Shown here piece after piece: positions 8,258 through 16,437 of a stretch of 63,902 nucleotides of DNA. The stretch spans positions 1 through 63,902 of the forward strand of contig NZ_QGGP01000011.1 of the NCBI RefSeq assembly GCF_003148645.1. Reading direction: 5' to 3'. The first letter of the stretch is position 1. Each line of letters starts with the position of its first letter. The stretch comes from Xanthomarina spongicola (GTDB lineage: Bacteria > Bacteroidota > Bacteroidia > Flavobacteriales > Flavobacteriaceae). The notes below the pieces were generated by a model. It ran no database searches. It saw nothing but the letters and a program-made list of their open reading frames with translations, and was not told where the DNA came from. Made by a program: the position numbers and the translations under genes.

Positions 8258-10435
8258 ATGTATATAAAAAAGATATTCCTTTTATTATTATTTTTTAATA
8301 TAACTCTGGCGTATTCGCAAAAGGAAGATCCACGTATTGACCAAATTAGAAATCAATTAACCGCATTATCTGTTGAAAATGCAGGCCTTACTGAAAATGT
8401 AAAAACTGATATTACAGTCAACAATATGACCTTAGCAAAATTTTTGCTAGCTATCTCTGAAATCCATGAAATAAACATTAGTGTAGACCCTCAATTAAAT
8501 CAAATTACCATTGCTAATAACTTTCAGAATGTTCCAGTAGCTGATGTCTTGGTTTGGTTATGTAAAGAGTATGACTTAACTATAGATTTCACAGGGATTA
8601 TATTATCTATTGAAAAATATAGTCCTCCAATTCAAGAGGTCGTCCAGAAAGAAATCTATGTGGCATTCGACCCTCCATCAAATTTAATATCAATCGATGT
8701 AAAAGGAGATAAACTCTATGATGTTTTTAAAACTATTATAGATAAAACAGGGAAAAATTTGGTTTTCTCTCCAGGTCTTGAAAATAAATTATTAACGGCC
8801 TATATCCTTCAAACGCCATTAGATGTTGCCATGAGCAAATTAGCCTATGCCAATAATCTGTATTATGAAAAAACGAAAGATAATTTTTATCTTTTTGAAA
8901 GTAACACAAATCCTGATATCGCGAATGGCACAGATCAAAACAGTCAGCAAACAACTATAAGACCAACTAGGAGGCGTAACTCAAATATTTATTTTAAAGT
9001 ATTAGATGCAGAAAATAAATATGTTGAAGTCGATTTTGAAAACGCTCCAATCGTTGACATTATAAATGATATTGGCGTTGCGCTAGATATAAATATTTTT
9101 ACTGCTTCTCCTTTAGATGCTGCTGGAACTGCCACTTTTAAAGCAAAAAACATTCATTTTGATGAATTATTAGTCAAGATTTTTGAGATGCAAGCTGCTA
9201 CAAATAACCCTCAAAATACAACTTCTGGGCAAAGACCTGACAAAAGCCTTTCATCTGTCAATACCTCACCCTTTACATTTAAAAAAGAGGACAATATTTA
9301 TTTTTTCGGAACGGAAGAGCAGTTAAGTGTTAGAAAGGTGGAAATTATTTATATGAGGCATCGTTCCGTATCCCTCTTAGGTGATGCTTCAAATAGTTTT
9401 AGTAATTATACAGGGTCTAATAATTTCAGTATGTCTGGGAATGATTCATTTAATCAATTTGACAATACAAATTCAAGAAACCCAAACAACTCAAACAATC
9501 AGAACAATCAGAATAATCAGAATAATACGAATAACGATTCTATGGCTAGAAGTACTTTAATTGATATTGTGCCAGTTGAAATTATTCAGGAATTAGACAT
9601 AAAGGTAGATTATGAGCTTAATTGTTTTTATGTTAATGGAGCAAGTACAAATATTGAACGTCTTAAAGAGTTTTTAGTTAATATTGATAAACCTGTTCCT
9701 GTTATATTAATTGAGGTCATGTTTATAGAAGTAAACCAAAACATGAACCTTGAAGCCGGAATAAGTTGGGGTATTGGTGAAGGACCTACTACAACTCAAG
9801 GGAATATCTATCCCACTACAGATTTAACTTTAGGAGCTCAAGCTGTGAATAGCATATTAACAGGGTTTAGTGCTTTTAGTGGTTTTAATCTTGGAAAGGT
9901 TGTGCCAAACTTTTTTGCCAGTATTAAATTAGCTGAATCAAATGGAAATTTAAAAATACGTTCTACTCCTAAATTAGCTACACTAAATGGTCATAAAGCC
10001 ATGTTTTCTAATGGACAAACGTCTTATTATGCTGTGACACAACGTAATATTTATGGAACGGATAACCCACAAACATCAGAAATCACCAACTATTTTCCTA
10101 TTGAAGCACAATTAGGATTGATTATTAGACCGTCTGTTTCTGGTGATGGTCAAGTATTGTTAGATATCAATGTTATTCAATCTGCTTTTGGAGTAAGGAT
10201 CGCTGAAGATGCGCCACCAAATATTAATTCTAGGACGTTTAGTTCGATCATTCGTATGGAAGATCAGGATATTGCCATATTAGGTGGTTTAGAAGAACAG
10301 TCACAAAATAAATCAAGTACAGGTGTTCCTGTTTTAGCCAGGATACCTATTGTAAAATGGTTGTTTAGCAAACAAACTAGAGAAGGCTTTAAATCTAAAT
10401 TAACGGTTCTTATTAAACCGACTGTGATATATTAA
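8258..10435 (+). CDS. GspD/PilQ-family outer-membrane secretin
   Basis: This 725-residue protein has a signal peptide (residues 1-20, ending AYSQ). The N-terminal part holds secretin/TonB short N-terminal and N-type domains (about 45-120, 135-210, 240-320 and 440-480). The conserved secretin core is C-terminal (about 480-725), with VILIEVMFIEVNQN, LKIRSTPKLATLNGHKA and an EDQDIAILGGL segment near the end. A run of Asn and Gln (about 408-428) linked by QNN repeats interrupts the middle. It would form the outer-membrane ring of the secretion or pilus machine. The stop overlaps the next start (TAATG). Confidence 0.92.
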   Translation: MYIKKIFLLLLFFNITLAYSQKEDPRIDQIRNQLTALSVENAGLTENVKTDITVNNMTLAKFLLAISEIHEINISVDPQLNQITIANNFQNVPVADVLVWLCKEYDLTIDFTGIILSIEKYSPPIQEVVQKEIYVAFDPPSNLISIDVKGDKLYDVFKTIIDKTGKNLVFSPGLENKLLTAYILQTPLDVAMSKLAYANNLYYEKTKDNFYLFESNTNPDIANGTDQNSQQTTIRPTRRRNSNIYFKVLDAENKYVEVDFENAPIVDIINDIGVALDINIFTASPLDAAGTATFKAKNIHFDELLVKIFEMQAATNNPQNTTSGQRPDKSLSSVNTSPFTFKKEDNIYFFGTEEQLSVRKVEIIYMRHRSVSLLGDASNSFSNYTGSNNFSMSGNDSFNQFDNTNSRNPNNSNNQNNQNNQNNTNNDSMARSTLIDIVPVEIIQELDIKVDYELNCFYVNGASTNIERLKEFLVNIDKPVPVILIEVMFIEVNQNMNLEAGISWGIGEGPTTTQGNIYPTTDLTLGAQAVNSILTGFSAFSGFNLGKVVPNFFASIKLAESNGNLKIRSTPKLATLNGHKAMFSNGQTSYYAVTQRNIYGTDNPQTSEITNYFPIEAQLGLIIRPSVSGDGQVLLDINVIQSAFGVRIAEDAPPNINSRTFSSIIRMEDQDIAILGGLEEQSQNKSSTGVPVLARIPIVKWLFSKQTREGFKSKLTVLIKPTVIY

Positions 10436-11637
10436 TGTTAGAAAAATTAAAACAATATCTCTTATTTGGAAACACCTTTTATGGTGTCGAGCATACCATT
10501 ATTGAAAATAAAGAAACAATTATTGTTGTTTCTCTGAAGAAAAAAAAGAATGATCTTGATATTGTTTTAAAAAAAACAACAGATTCAATTGAAAGTGTAT
10601 CAAGTTATATTCCAAAAAAATCTGGTGTTACTATAGTTATAAATAATGACAAGGTACTTTCTAAAAAAGTACCATTTTCAAAGGATGAAGATTCAAAATT
10701 AATTCAGAATGCTTTTCCTAATATTAATCTCAATGAGTTTTATTTTGATGTATTATGTCAAAAAAATGCTTGTTTTATTGCTATTTGTCGTAAGCAATAT
10801 GTTGATACGCTTATTGAAGATTACCGAAATAAAAACCTTTTTGTTTTAAATGTTTCTTTTGGAAATCACGTATTCTCTAATATTAGTGAGTTTTTAGATT
10901 CTGAAGAGGTATTTACTTCGAATGCCTTAATTGAAAAAAACCGATTAGGCATTGAGAATATTAACAAACAATCAAATACAATAACACAGGAGTATGACAT
11001 AAATGGATTGAATGTGTCTAATATGTTTTTGCTATCATTTGCAGCTATATTGGAACTGGTACTATCTAAAAAAGTGAATGAACAATCAAATTTTGATTCC
11101 AAATATGCAGCTTTAACAAATGATTATCAACAGCAACGATTTTTTAGTCAGTTTTTAAAAGTTGGATTATTGTTTGTCCTAACTATATTATTCATCAATT
11201 TCTTTATTTTTAACCACTATTTTAACAAAGTTTCAGACTTAAGACAAACGTCACAAGTCAATGAGACTTCAAGGCAACAATTGATAGCTATAAAAGAAGA
11301 TGTTGACAAAAAAGAAAAGTTTATTACTGATATTTTAAAGAGTGAATCTTCAAGAAGTTCGTTCTATGCGAATGCCATTATGATTAGCTTACCTCAATCA
11401 ATCAATATCTCAGAATTTAACTTTCAGCCTTTGACCAAGCGTGTAAAAGCAGAGAAACCTATAGAATATGAATTAAATACTATTTTATTGAAAGGTATTA
11501 GTTCAGTCACATCTGATATTTCAAATTGGGTTACTGAACTAGAACGATTAAATTGGGTTGAGAAAGTAATTATTACCGAATATAGTGAATCGAACATGTC
11601 ATTAACAGAGTTTAGTTTATTAATCACAATCAAATGA
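10435..11637 (+). CDS. PilM/PilN-like (GspL-like) assembly protein
   Basis: This 400-residue protein has a cytoplasmic N-terminal region (1-240), one transmembrane helix (about 242-262), a short coiled coil (about 265-295) and a periplasmic C-terminal domain. This is the architecture of GspL, or of fused PilM plus PilN, the inner-membrane linker between the ATPase and the secretin. I infer the identity mainly from topology and from its place between secretin and PilO-like genes. Direct motif support is weak, because the actin-like phosphate loops of PilM are not obvious. It overlaps the neighbours by 1 and 4 bases, so translation is coupled. Confidence 0.65.
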   Translation: MLEKLKQYLLFGNTFYGVEHTIIENKETIIVVSLKKKKNDLDIVLKKTTDSIESVSSYIPKKSGVTIVINNDKVLSKKVPFSKDEDSKLIQNAFPNINLNEFYFDVLCQKNACFIAICRKQYVDTLIEDYRNKNLFVLNVSFGNHVFSNISEFLDSEEVFTSNALIEKNRLGIENINKQSNTITQEYDINGLNVSNMFLLSFAAILELVLSKKVNEQSNFDSKYAALTNDYQQQRFFSQFLKVGLLFVLTILFINFFIFNHYFNKVSDLRQTSQVNETSRQQLIAIKEDVDKKEKFITDILKSESSRSSFYANAIMISLPQSINISEFNFQPLTKRVKAEKPIEYELNTILLKGISSVTSDISNWVTELERLNWVEKVIITEYSESNMSLTEFSLLITIK

Positions 11638-12146
11638 CCTCAAGAAATAAAAATATCGTTTTAGTCGTTGGTTTCATTATCATTCTTTTTGTTTGTTATC
11701 ACCTGGCTATTTCAAAAACAGTCGTTTTAATTGGAGAATCAAAATCACTTAAAATAGAAGAGCTTCTTTTTAAAAATACGCCAAGAGAACTTTCGCTGTT
11801 AAAACAAAAGCAAAAATATTACGATTCCATATTTAATAAATACCAACTTAATGGATCGTCAATCCAGAATAATTTATTGAAAACGATTAACACAACTGCT
11901 GAACAAAACAATATTCAAATCATTAGCTTTTTAGAACCTCACATAGAGTTGAAAGAAGATTTAACCATAAAAACCTATCAATTTGTAATTGAAGGCGAAT
12001 ATAATGATATGGTACAGTTAATCTATCAATTGGAACAGAAAAGTAAATTCGGAGAAATCATAAATCTGCATTTTGAGAAGAAAAAGAACTTTAGAACTGG
12101 AAAGTCATTTTTGGAAGCCAGTGTTTTATTGAAGAGTTTTGGGTGA
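11634..12146 (+). CDS. PilO/GspM-like inner-membrane protein
   Basis: This 170-residue protein has a short basic N-terminus, one transmembrane helix (about 8-27), a coiled-coil region (about 38-75) and a small alpha/beta periplasmic domain. That matches PilO or GspM topology. The start overlaps the upstream stop (ATGA). It is the last gene of the secretion-like operon, and the integrative-element genes converge on it from the right 32 bp later. The family call rests on topology and context. Confidence 0.6.
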   Translation: MTSRNKNIVLVVGFIIILFVCYHLAISKTVVLIGESKSLKIEELLFKNTPRELSLLKQKQKYYDSIFNKYQLNGSSIQNNLLKTINTTAEQNNIQIISFLEPHIELKEDLTIKTYQFVIEGEYNDMVQLIYQLEQKSKFGEIINLHFEKKKNFRTGKSFLEASVLLKSFG

Positions 12147-12178
12147 TTATTTAGTTTCCTATAAATTATCACAAATGT

Positions 12179-12841
12179 TTAATTCCTTTTGTCAACAGAC
12201 TTTGAATCAAAACTTATTAAGTTAAACATTTGTCGCATTCTAGAACGCACACGATTGCCATATCTCTCTTCTAATTCTTGAGCATTTAAGTTGGTTGTTG
12301 AATGGGTTTTAATGTTTCGTTTTAGGAATAAATCGTAACGAGATAAGAGAATTTCTCCCATAACATTGCAGTCTTTACCAAAATGACGACCTGTAGTTTC
12401 AACACCCAAATCATCGAAACAATAAAAATTACTATTACCATATTCTTCAATAGTTTTATATCCAAGGTTGTTAAAAGCAAATGTGATGTTACGAGCTGGT
12501 ATAAGTTCATAGGCTTTTTGATGAGGTACTATGTAACGTAATAATTTCATTAAACTGGTTTTTCCACAGCCTACAGGACCAGATAACAAAATTCCTTTAT
12601 TGGGATCTATTTTTAGCTTTTCGCAAGCCTCAAAATCTCTAATAAAATAAATGCATAGCTTGTAAAGAATGATCTCATCTTCCTCGTAAATTTTAAAGTG
12701 TTTGCCGAAGATCAACTTTCCTTTGGCATCGAGGTAAATTAATATTTTTTTGAAATCGTATTGAATCATGTTACCATTTAGAGACCCAAGATGGAACTCC
12801 ACTCCTTTTTCGATTATTATATGTGGTTTGTTACTGCTCAT
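12179..12841 (-). CDS. DnaC/IstB-like AAA+ helicase loader of the integrative element
   Basis: This 220-residue AAA+ ATPase has Walker A GPVGCGKTSLM (about 87-97), Walker B FDDLG (about 143-147), sensor-like residues STTNLN and an Arg-rich end (RYGNRVRSRMRQM) that would supply the arginine finger. It is closest in layout to DnaC-type helicase loaders found in phages and integrative elements of Bacteroidetes. It follows the initiator-like gene on the same strand, which recalls the lambda O-P order. Its likely job is loading DnaB onto the excised element. It could also be a DNA-transfer ATPase. Confidence 0.75.
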   Translation of the reverse strand: MSSNKPHIIIEKGVEFHLGSLNGNMIQYDFKKILIYLDAKGKLIFGKHFKIYEEDEIILYKLCIYFIRDFEACEKLKIDPNKGILLSGPVGCGKTSLMKLLRYIVPHQKAYELIPARNITFAFNNLGYKTIEEYGNSNFYCFDDLGVETTGRHFGKDCNVMGEILLSRYDLFLKRNIKTHSTTNLNAQELEERYGNRVRSRMRQMFNLISFDSKSVDKRN

Positions 12842-12870
12842 GCTTTCTATTAATGAGATCTTGGATTAAA

Positions 12871-12890
12871 ACTTCGACAAGCTCTGTGTA
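12871..12890. repeat. Copy of a dispersed flavobacterial repeat (TTCGACAAGCTC type)
   Basis: The segment ACTTCGACAAGCTCTGTGTA resembles the short dispersed repeat ACTTCGACAAGCTCAGTGT that I know from many Bacteroidetes genomes. A related element lies at 41175-41200. It occupies the gap between the helicase loader and the initiator gene. Confidence 0.4.
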
Positions 12891-12901
12891 AAATATCTTT
12901 T

Positions 12902-12930
12902 TGACCTCTGGTTTATGAATCCAGAGGTCA
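12902..12930. repeat. 10-bp perfect inverted repeat over the initiator stop codon
   Basis: TGACCTCTGG (12902-12911) pairs with CCAGAGGTCA (12921-12930) over a 9-nt loop. The stop codon of the initiator gene lies inside the right arm. No T-run follows on either side, so it is not a standard terminator. CCAGAGGTCA recurs at 14053-14062 in the regulatory region of the same element, which points to a binding site. Confidence 0.6.
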
Positions 12931-13605
12931 CAAGGGTTCATTGTAATTTTTATTTTTAGTTGTCTTTAGGTTGTCTTTAAAATGAGACTGTTGCTTATTG
13001 TTTGTGATTTCTTCAGCTTTTAGCATCCAATTTTTGGCTGTAGCTTTCCAATTAACAATTTTAGTTTTACCTCCTACTTTCCAACCAATGCCTTGGTAAT
13101 GATTGTAAAATTTTTGTGCTTCAGTTTTTGCCCAGTTTTTCATTTCAAAAAAATCGATGACTTCTTTTTCATTTTTTGGCTGGTCAAGTTTATTTATGTT
13201 TTTATTGTTTTCTATTGTTTGTATATGTTTATATTTAGGTACCAGTGCTTGTCCAGTGCTTGTCTCATTTTTGGGACGGTTGTGTACCTCTGCTTGTCCA
13301 GAGCTTGTCTCGAATTTGAGCATCTTAATTTTACTCCCTCGATATGGATTATGAGATGGGTCATAAACAACATATTTCCAATGATGCAATTCTTTAATAC
13401 ATCTATGATAGGTGGATTTTGAGCCTATTTTAGAGAGTTGCATCACTTCATCACGAACTACAAAAAACTTTTCTTTAAATCGGTTTATGTTCCATAACTG
13501 AAACAAAGCCATATATAAACTTATATGGGTTGGATTTAAACGACTGTCTTTTGAGAATTGCTCGAAGACAGCGTTTAGATGTTTGATGTAATTTACTTCT
13601 TTCAT
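12928..13605 (-). CDS. Replication-initiator-like wHTH protein with internal repeats
   Basis: The first ~110 residues of this 225-residue protein look like a winged-helix DNA-binding domain, with the helix-turn-helix near SKIGSKSTYHRCIKELHHW (about 64-82), as in DnaD/RepA-type initiators. Then comes a linker with a 15-residue tandem repeat (ETSSGQAEV / ETSTGQALV), followed by a C-terminal DnaD-like segment (FYNHYQGIGWKVGGKTKIVNWKATAKNWM) usual in phage and mobile-element replication proteins. The helicase-loader gene follows, so the two likely form a replication module. The repeat DNA could be origin iterons, as in lambda O. Confidence 0.68.
   Translation of the reverse strand: MKEVNYIKHLNAVFEQFSKDSRLNPTHISLYMALFQLWNINRFKEKFFVVRDEVMQLSKIGSKSTYHRCIKELHHWKYVVYDPSHNPYRGSKIKMLKFETSSGQAEVHNRPKNETSTGQALVPKYKHIQTIENNKNINKLDQPKNEKEVIDFFEMKNWAKTEAQKFYNHYQGIGWKVGGKTKIVNWKATAKNWMLKAEEITNNKQQSHFKDNLKTTKNKNYNEPL
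13239..13311. repeat. Two 28-bp repeats inside the initiator gene, candidate origin iterons
   Basis: Positions 13239-13266 and 13284-13311 match at 25 of 28 bases and are 45 bp apart, so the frame is kept. Each unit also carries two half-copies of GCTTGTC. Lambda-type phages place the origin iterons inside the initiator gene, so this is a reasonable origin candidate. Confidence 0.5.
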
Positions 13606-13618
13606 AAGGCCTCCACAA

Positions 13619-13635
13619 CCCCTCCAAAGGAGGGG
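13619..13635. repeat. REP-like palindrome CCCCTCC-AAA-GGAGGGG
   Basis: A perfect 7-bp stem with a 3-nt loop lies in the 45-bp gap between the excisionase-like and initiator-like genes. The GC-rich palindrome contrasts with the AT-rich surroundings and resembles dispersed palindromes of Bacteroidetes. It could attenuate transcription or be a mobile REP-like unit. Confidence 0.5.
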
Positions 13636-13650
13636 CTTTATATGGGTGTG

Positions 13651-13929
13651 CTAAAATTTGTTATGAATTTTATTGTCCTCCATTACTTGTTGGATTTCTT
13701 CATAATCGTAATAGATAACGCCACCTACTTTGGTATAAGGTAGTGTTCCATTGATTCTAAGGTTTTGTAGAGTTCCTGGTGAGATGCTTAAATAGTCACG
13801 AACTTCTGGTGACTTTAACCATTTTTTAGTCGCGAAATCAGTTTGATTATTCACGATTGCTTTGATGTCTTCCAATAATTCATGTTTAAATTCTCGAAGA
13901 TCTTCGGTAGTAATAATTGTTGCTGCCAT
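13651..13929 (-). CDS. Excisionase-like helix-turn-helix protein (HTH_17)
   Basis: This 92-residue protein carries a MerR/Xis-type winged helix (about residues 38-85) with the usual order: WLKSPEVRDYLSISPGTLQNLR, then a strand with TLPYTKVGGVIYYDYEEIQQVM. These small proteins act as DNA-bending recombination directionality factors or regulators in Bacteroidetes integrative elements. It stands upstream of the initiator gene and downstream of the RteC-like gene, with a 159-bp control region full of inverted repeats in front. It probably controls excision together with the integrase. Confidence 0.85.
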   Translation of the reverse strand: MAATIITTEDLREFKHELLEDIKAIVNNQTDFATKKWLKSPEVRDYLSISPGTLQNLRINGTLPYTKVGGVIYYDYEEIQQVMEDNKIHNKF

Positions 13930-14088
13930 AGTAAAAGGTTTTGATTAAAATAGCTACCACATCAAACTTTCGTTCTCAATGGCAGCTATTAAATGATTTG
14001 ACTTTCGTTTAGCAAACTTGGTACTATTTGATATTAATTTATCACCATATGACCAGAGGTCAGGTCAAATTTTAACACTTTAACCCAA
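13930..14088. promoter_or_regulatory. Control region of the integrative element with nested inverted repeats
   Basis: This gap holds three signals. (1) AATAGCTACCA (13949-13959) faces TGGCAGCTATT (13980-13990), an 11-bp inverted repeat with one mismatch. (2) TGATTTGACTTTCGT (13994-14008) recurs in inverse orientation at 16268-16282 upstream of the integrase gene. (3) TGACC-AGA-GGTCA (14050-14062) is a perfect palindrome sharing CCAGAGGTCA with 12921-12930. They are good candidates for excisionase, RteC-like or integrase binding sites. Confidence 0.6.
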
Positions 14089-14928
14089 CTATTGATATGA
14101 TTTGGTGATGAACTCCTGTAAATTATATGCAAGTTCCTCCAGAAACTTAGTCTTGGTTTTTTGCCTAGTTTTTATTTCTGAAAATACTTTGTAATAATCG
14201 CCTAAATCACAATTGAAGATGTTTTGAAACATATCGGCAATCTGTTTGATTTCTGTTTGTTCGTTGTTAAATACATTCGTACAGTGAAGCGCATACACTA
14301 GCTCTATCAATGCTGATTTAGGAGCTGTCCAAACAAGTTTTGATTTCTGATTGATTAGCTGTTTTCGCTTTAAGTAAGGGTTGTCAATAGCATCATATCT
14401 GTTTCTGAGGTATTTCATAAAATATTTATAAGCTTCTATCCTTGCATACAATTCGTCATGAGAGGTATTAAAAACCGTATCATAATAACAAGCGCCATTA
14501 TGAATTAGTAAGTACAGATCCTCTTTATTTCTTAAAAAATAAAGCCTGTCCAAATGCGTAAAATTCTGGTCGATGTATTGCAAAAATTCAAAGTGTTGCT
14601 TAAAGAATTTATCGATAAGATTCAATTGCTTAGAAATGTACCTTTTCTTTATATCTTGTGTTGTTTTAGGTATTGACATCTCGAAAGACCTAACTTCCTT
14701 AAAATAGATGAGTTGAGCCAGTGGTTTACTTTTAATGTTTTTAAAAAAGAATATTTCTTCTTCAGGGGTTTTGAATTTTGTAATTTCAAGGGTTTTTCTA
14801 AAACTATTTAGACAATTGTTACTTAATACGATTGCTAGATTAGATTGTTTTAGAATGTCTTCACCAGATGAACAAATTGTTTCTAAGTCATTTTGGTAGG
14901 TCTGCAAAATTTCTTTTAATTTTATCAT
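14089..14928 (-). CDS. RteC-family protein of the integrative element
   Basis: The 279-residue product matches the RteC family in length, in its mostly alpha-helical make-up and in its place between integrase and excisionase genes. RteC of CTnDOT is a winged-helix activator that switches on excision genes. Motifs seen here are FKTPEEEIFFFKNIKSKPLAQLIYF near residue 55 and LVWTAPKSALIELVYALH near 200, both typical of this family. The gene has its own upstream palindrome at 14953-14967. I cannot tell whether it is an activator or has been adapted to another role. Confidence 0.78.
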   Translation of the reverse strand: MIKLKEILQTYQNDLETICSSGEDILKQSNLAIVLSNNCLNSFRKTLEITKFKTPEEEIFFFKNIKSKPLAQLIYFKEVRSFEMSIPKTTQDIKKRYISKQLNLIDKFFKQHFEFLQYIDQNFTHLDRLYFLRNKEDLYLLIHNGACYYDTVFNTSHDELYARIEAYKYFMKYLRNRYDAIDNPYLKRKQLINQKSKLVWTAPKSALIELVYALHCTNVFNNEQTEIKQIADMFQNIFNCDLGDYYKVFSEIKTRQKTKTKFLEELAYNLQEFITKSYQ

Positions 14929-14952
14929 ATCGATTTGGTTTAAGTTAATGTC

Positions 14953-14967
14953 ATAGTAAGTTACTAT
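14953..14967. promoter_or_regulatory. Perfect palindrome upstream of the RteC-like gene
   Basis: ATAGTAA-G-TTACTAT is a 7+1+7 perfect inverted repeat, 25 bp upstream of the RteC-like start codon. It is placed like an operator for a dimeric regulator, perhaps the RteC-like protein itself. Confidence 0.5.
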
Positions 14968-14985
14968 TAACCTTCAAAACGATAA

Positions 14986-16233
14986 TTATCTGGCTTCCCT
15001 AATCTGATCTTTTATTTTAATTTTTTGTCTTAGGCTATTCATGTCATCGCTTACTTTTTTCTCAATTACTTTTGCATAAATTTGAGTAGTTGATATTCTT
15101 GAATGACCCAAAAGTTTAGAAACGGTTTCGATAGGTACTCCGTTTGAAAGTGTTACTGTGGTTGCAAACGTATGACGTGCCAAATGAAAGGTTAGGTTTT
15201 TTCTGATTTTGCATAAGTCGGCAATCTCTTTTAGATAAGAGTTTAGTTTTTGATTTGACATTTTAGGAAAAATAGTCCCATTGGCTAAGGATTTAGCGGT
15301 TTCTTTATATTTATTAATTAAATCCAATGCTTTAGGCAAAATTGGGATTCGTAAAGCATTATTTGTTTTCTCTCTTTTCATGATTAGCCATAGTTCACCA
15401 TCTATTCCGTGATTGATGTCATTAGCAGTCAAGTTAACGACGTCTATATAGCTTAAACCCGTATAGCAGGCGAATACGAATAGATCCTTTACTAATTGTA
15501 ATCTCTCAATGGAATAATTTTTATCTTCGATGTCCATCAATTCGGCTTCTGTTAAAAACCCTCTTTCTACTTTTTCAAATTTGGATTGGAAATTAATGAA
15601 AGGATCTCTATCAATCCATTCTAACTTATAGGCAAGTGTTATCATTTTTCTAAAACGCTCGATATGCTTCATTACCGTATTATTGCCCATCGGCTTTTGA
15701 TGGTCTGTTGGTATGTGGTTTCTTAAATACGTTTCAAACTTTAAAATGAAGTTATAATCAAGTTGCTTTAAGTACATATCAGTTACTTTAAACTTAGTAA
15801 GTAAAAAATCTGTTATATAGCCTTGAGTCGTGTAGTAATTTTTTTGAGTGCCCCACTTTAGTTTCCCGACCATATCTTCATTATGATATTTTGTAATATC
15901 ATTTATAGAATAGTTCTGCTCATCTTCTTTTAAATAGCGTGCCTTGATCGTTAGAGCTGAAATAATTTTACCTTCTGATTTTAATTCGTTTTTGGATTTG
16001 TGAAATTCTGAAGAAACCTGGTCCAAAAATTCATTAATGATTCTAGCCTCTTGGTTGGTGCCTTTGACCTTATTCTTGGCAGAGCTCCAGTATTCAATTT
16101 TGATTTTCCTTTTAAGGCTTATTTCTGCTCTTTTTCCATTTACTGTAATTCGAGCATAAAGGGGTGCTTTTCCATTTTTGGCTTTCGAAAGTTTTAGCCA
16201 AAACAGAATACTAAATGTGGTTGAAGTTTTCAT
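14986..16233 (-). CDS. Tyrosine-type site-specific integrase (CTnDOT-like)
   Basis: The 415-residue recombinase has an arm-binding domain (about 1-95), a SAM-like core-binding domain (about 110-210) and a catalytic domain (about 220-405). Catalytic residues seen are HLAR (His and Arg), GH (LLGHSRIS) and the nucleophile Tyr in TQIYAKV near the C-terminus. The first catalytic Arg, normally in TGLR, is Ser (FACYTGLSYID), as in IntDOT of CTnDOT, so this is a family trait and not decay. The gene lies about 200 bp from the 3' end of tRNA-Pro, the likely attachment site. Confidence 0.93.
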   Translation of the reverse strand: MKTSTTFSILFWLKLSKAKNGKAPLYARITVNGKRAEISLKRKIKIEYWSSAKNKVKGTNQEARIINEFLDQVSSEFHKSKNELKSEGKIISALTIKARYLKEDEQNYSINDITKYHNEDMVGKLKWGTQKNYYTTQGYITDFLLTKFKVTDMYLKQLDYNFILKFETYLRNHIPTDHQKPMGNNTVMKHIERFRKMITLAYKLEWIDRDPFINFQSKFEKVERGFLTEAELMDIEDKNYSIERLQLVKDLFVFACYTGLSYIDVVNLTANDINHGIDGELWLIMKREKTNNALRIPILPKALDLINKYKETAKSLANGTIFPKMSNQKLNSYLKEIADLCKIRKNLTFHLARHTFATTVTLSNGVPIETVSKLLGHSRISTTQIYAKVIEKKVSDDMNSLRQKIKIKDQIREAR

Positions 16234-16267
16234 GTCTTTCGTCTTTTAATTAAACATTTGTTTACTG

Positions 16268-16327
16268 ACGAAAGTCAAATCAATTATTCGGTTACCTTTT
16301 CAATTAGTATTAAATGGTAACCGAATA
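16268..16327. promoter_or_regulatory. Inverted repeats between integrase gene and tRNA-Pro
   Basis: TATTCGGTTACC (16285-16296) and GGTAACCGAATA (16316-16327) form a perfect 12-bp inverted repeat with a 19-nt spacer. Just to the left, 16268-16282 is the inverse copy of the 15-mer at 13994-14008. The position next to the integrase start and the presumed att site suggests arm-type integrase sites or an operator. Confidence 0.6.
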
Positions 16328-16437
16328 GGTCACTTATTTAACCAAATAATATCAATTCTTATGATTGCTTAAAAACCATAAAACCTCGATAATCTTACGA
16401 TTACCAAGGTTTTGATATTAATTGATTATTAAATTTG

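Noticed and set aside
9481-9535. The Asn/Gln-rich repeat of the secretin as a separate regulatory repeat
   Set aside because: It is a low-complexity linker encoded by AACAATCAG-type codons in a clean frame. Such linkers are common in secretins.
13093-13422. Plus-strand frames with hydrophobic, Cys-rich translations inside the initiator gene
   Set aside because: They are antisense to a good initiator frame. Their repeats reflect the iteron-like DNA, not a protein.
14986-16233. Loss of the first catalytic Arg as a sign of a dead integrase
   Set aside because: IntDOT-type integrases naturally carry Ser or Ala at this place. All other catalytic residues are present.
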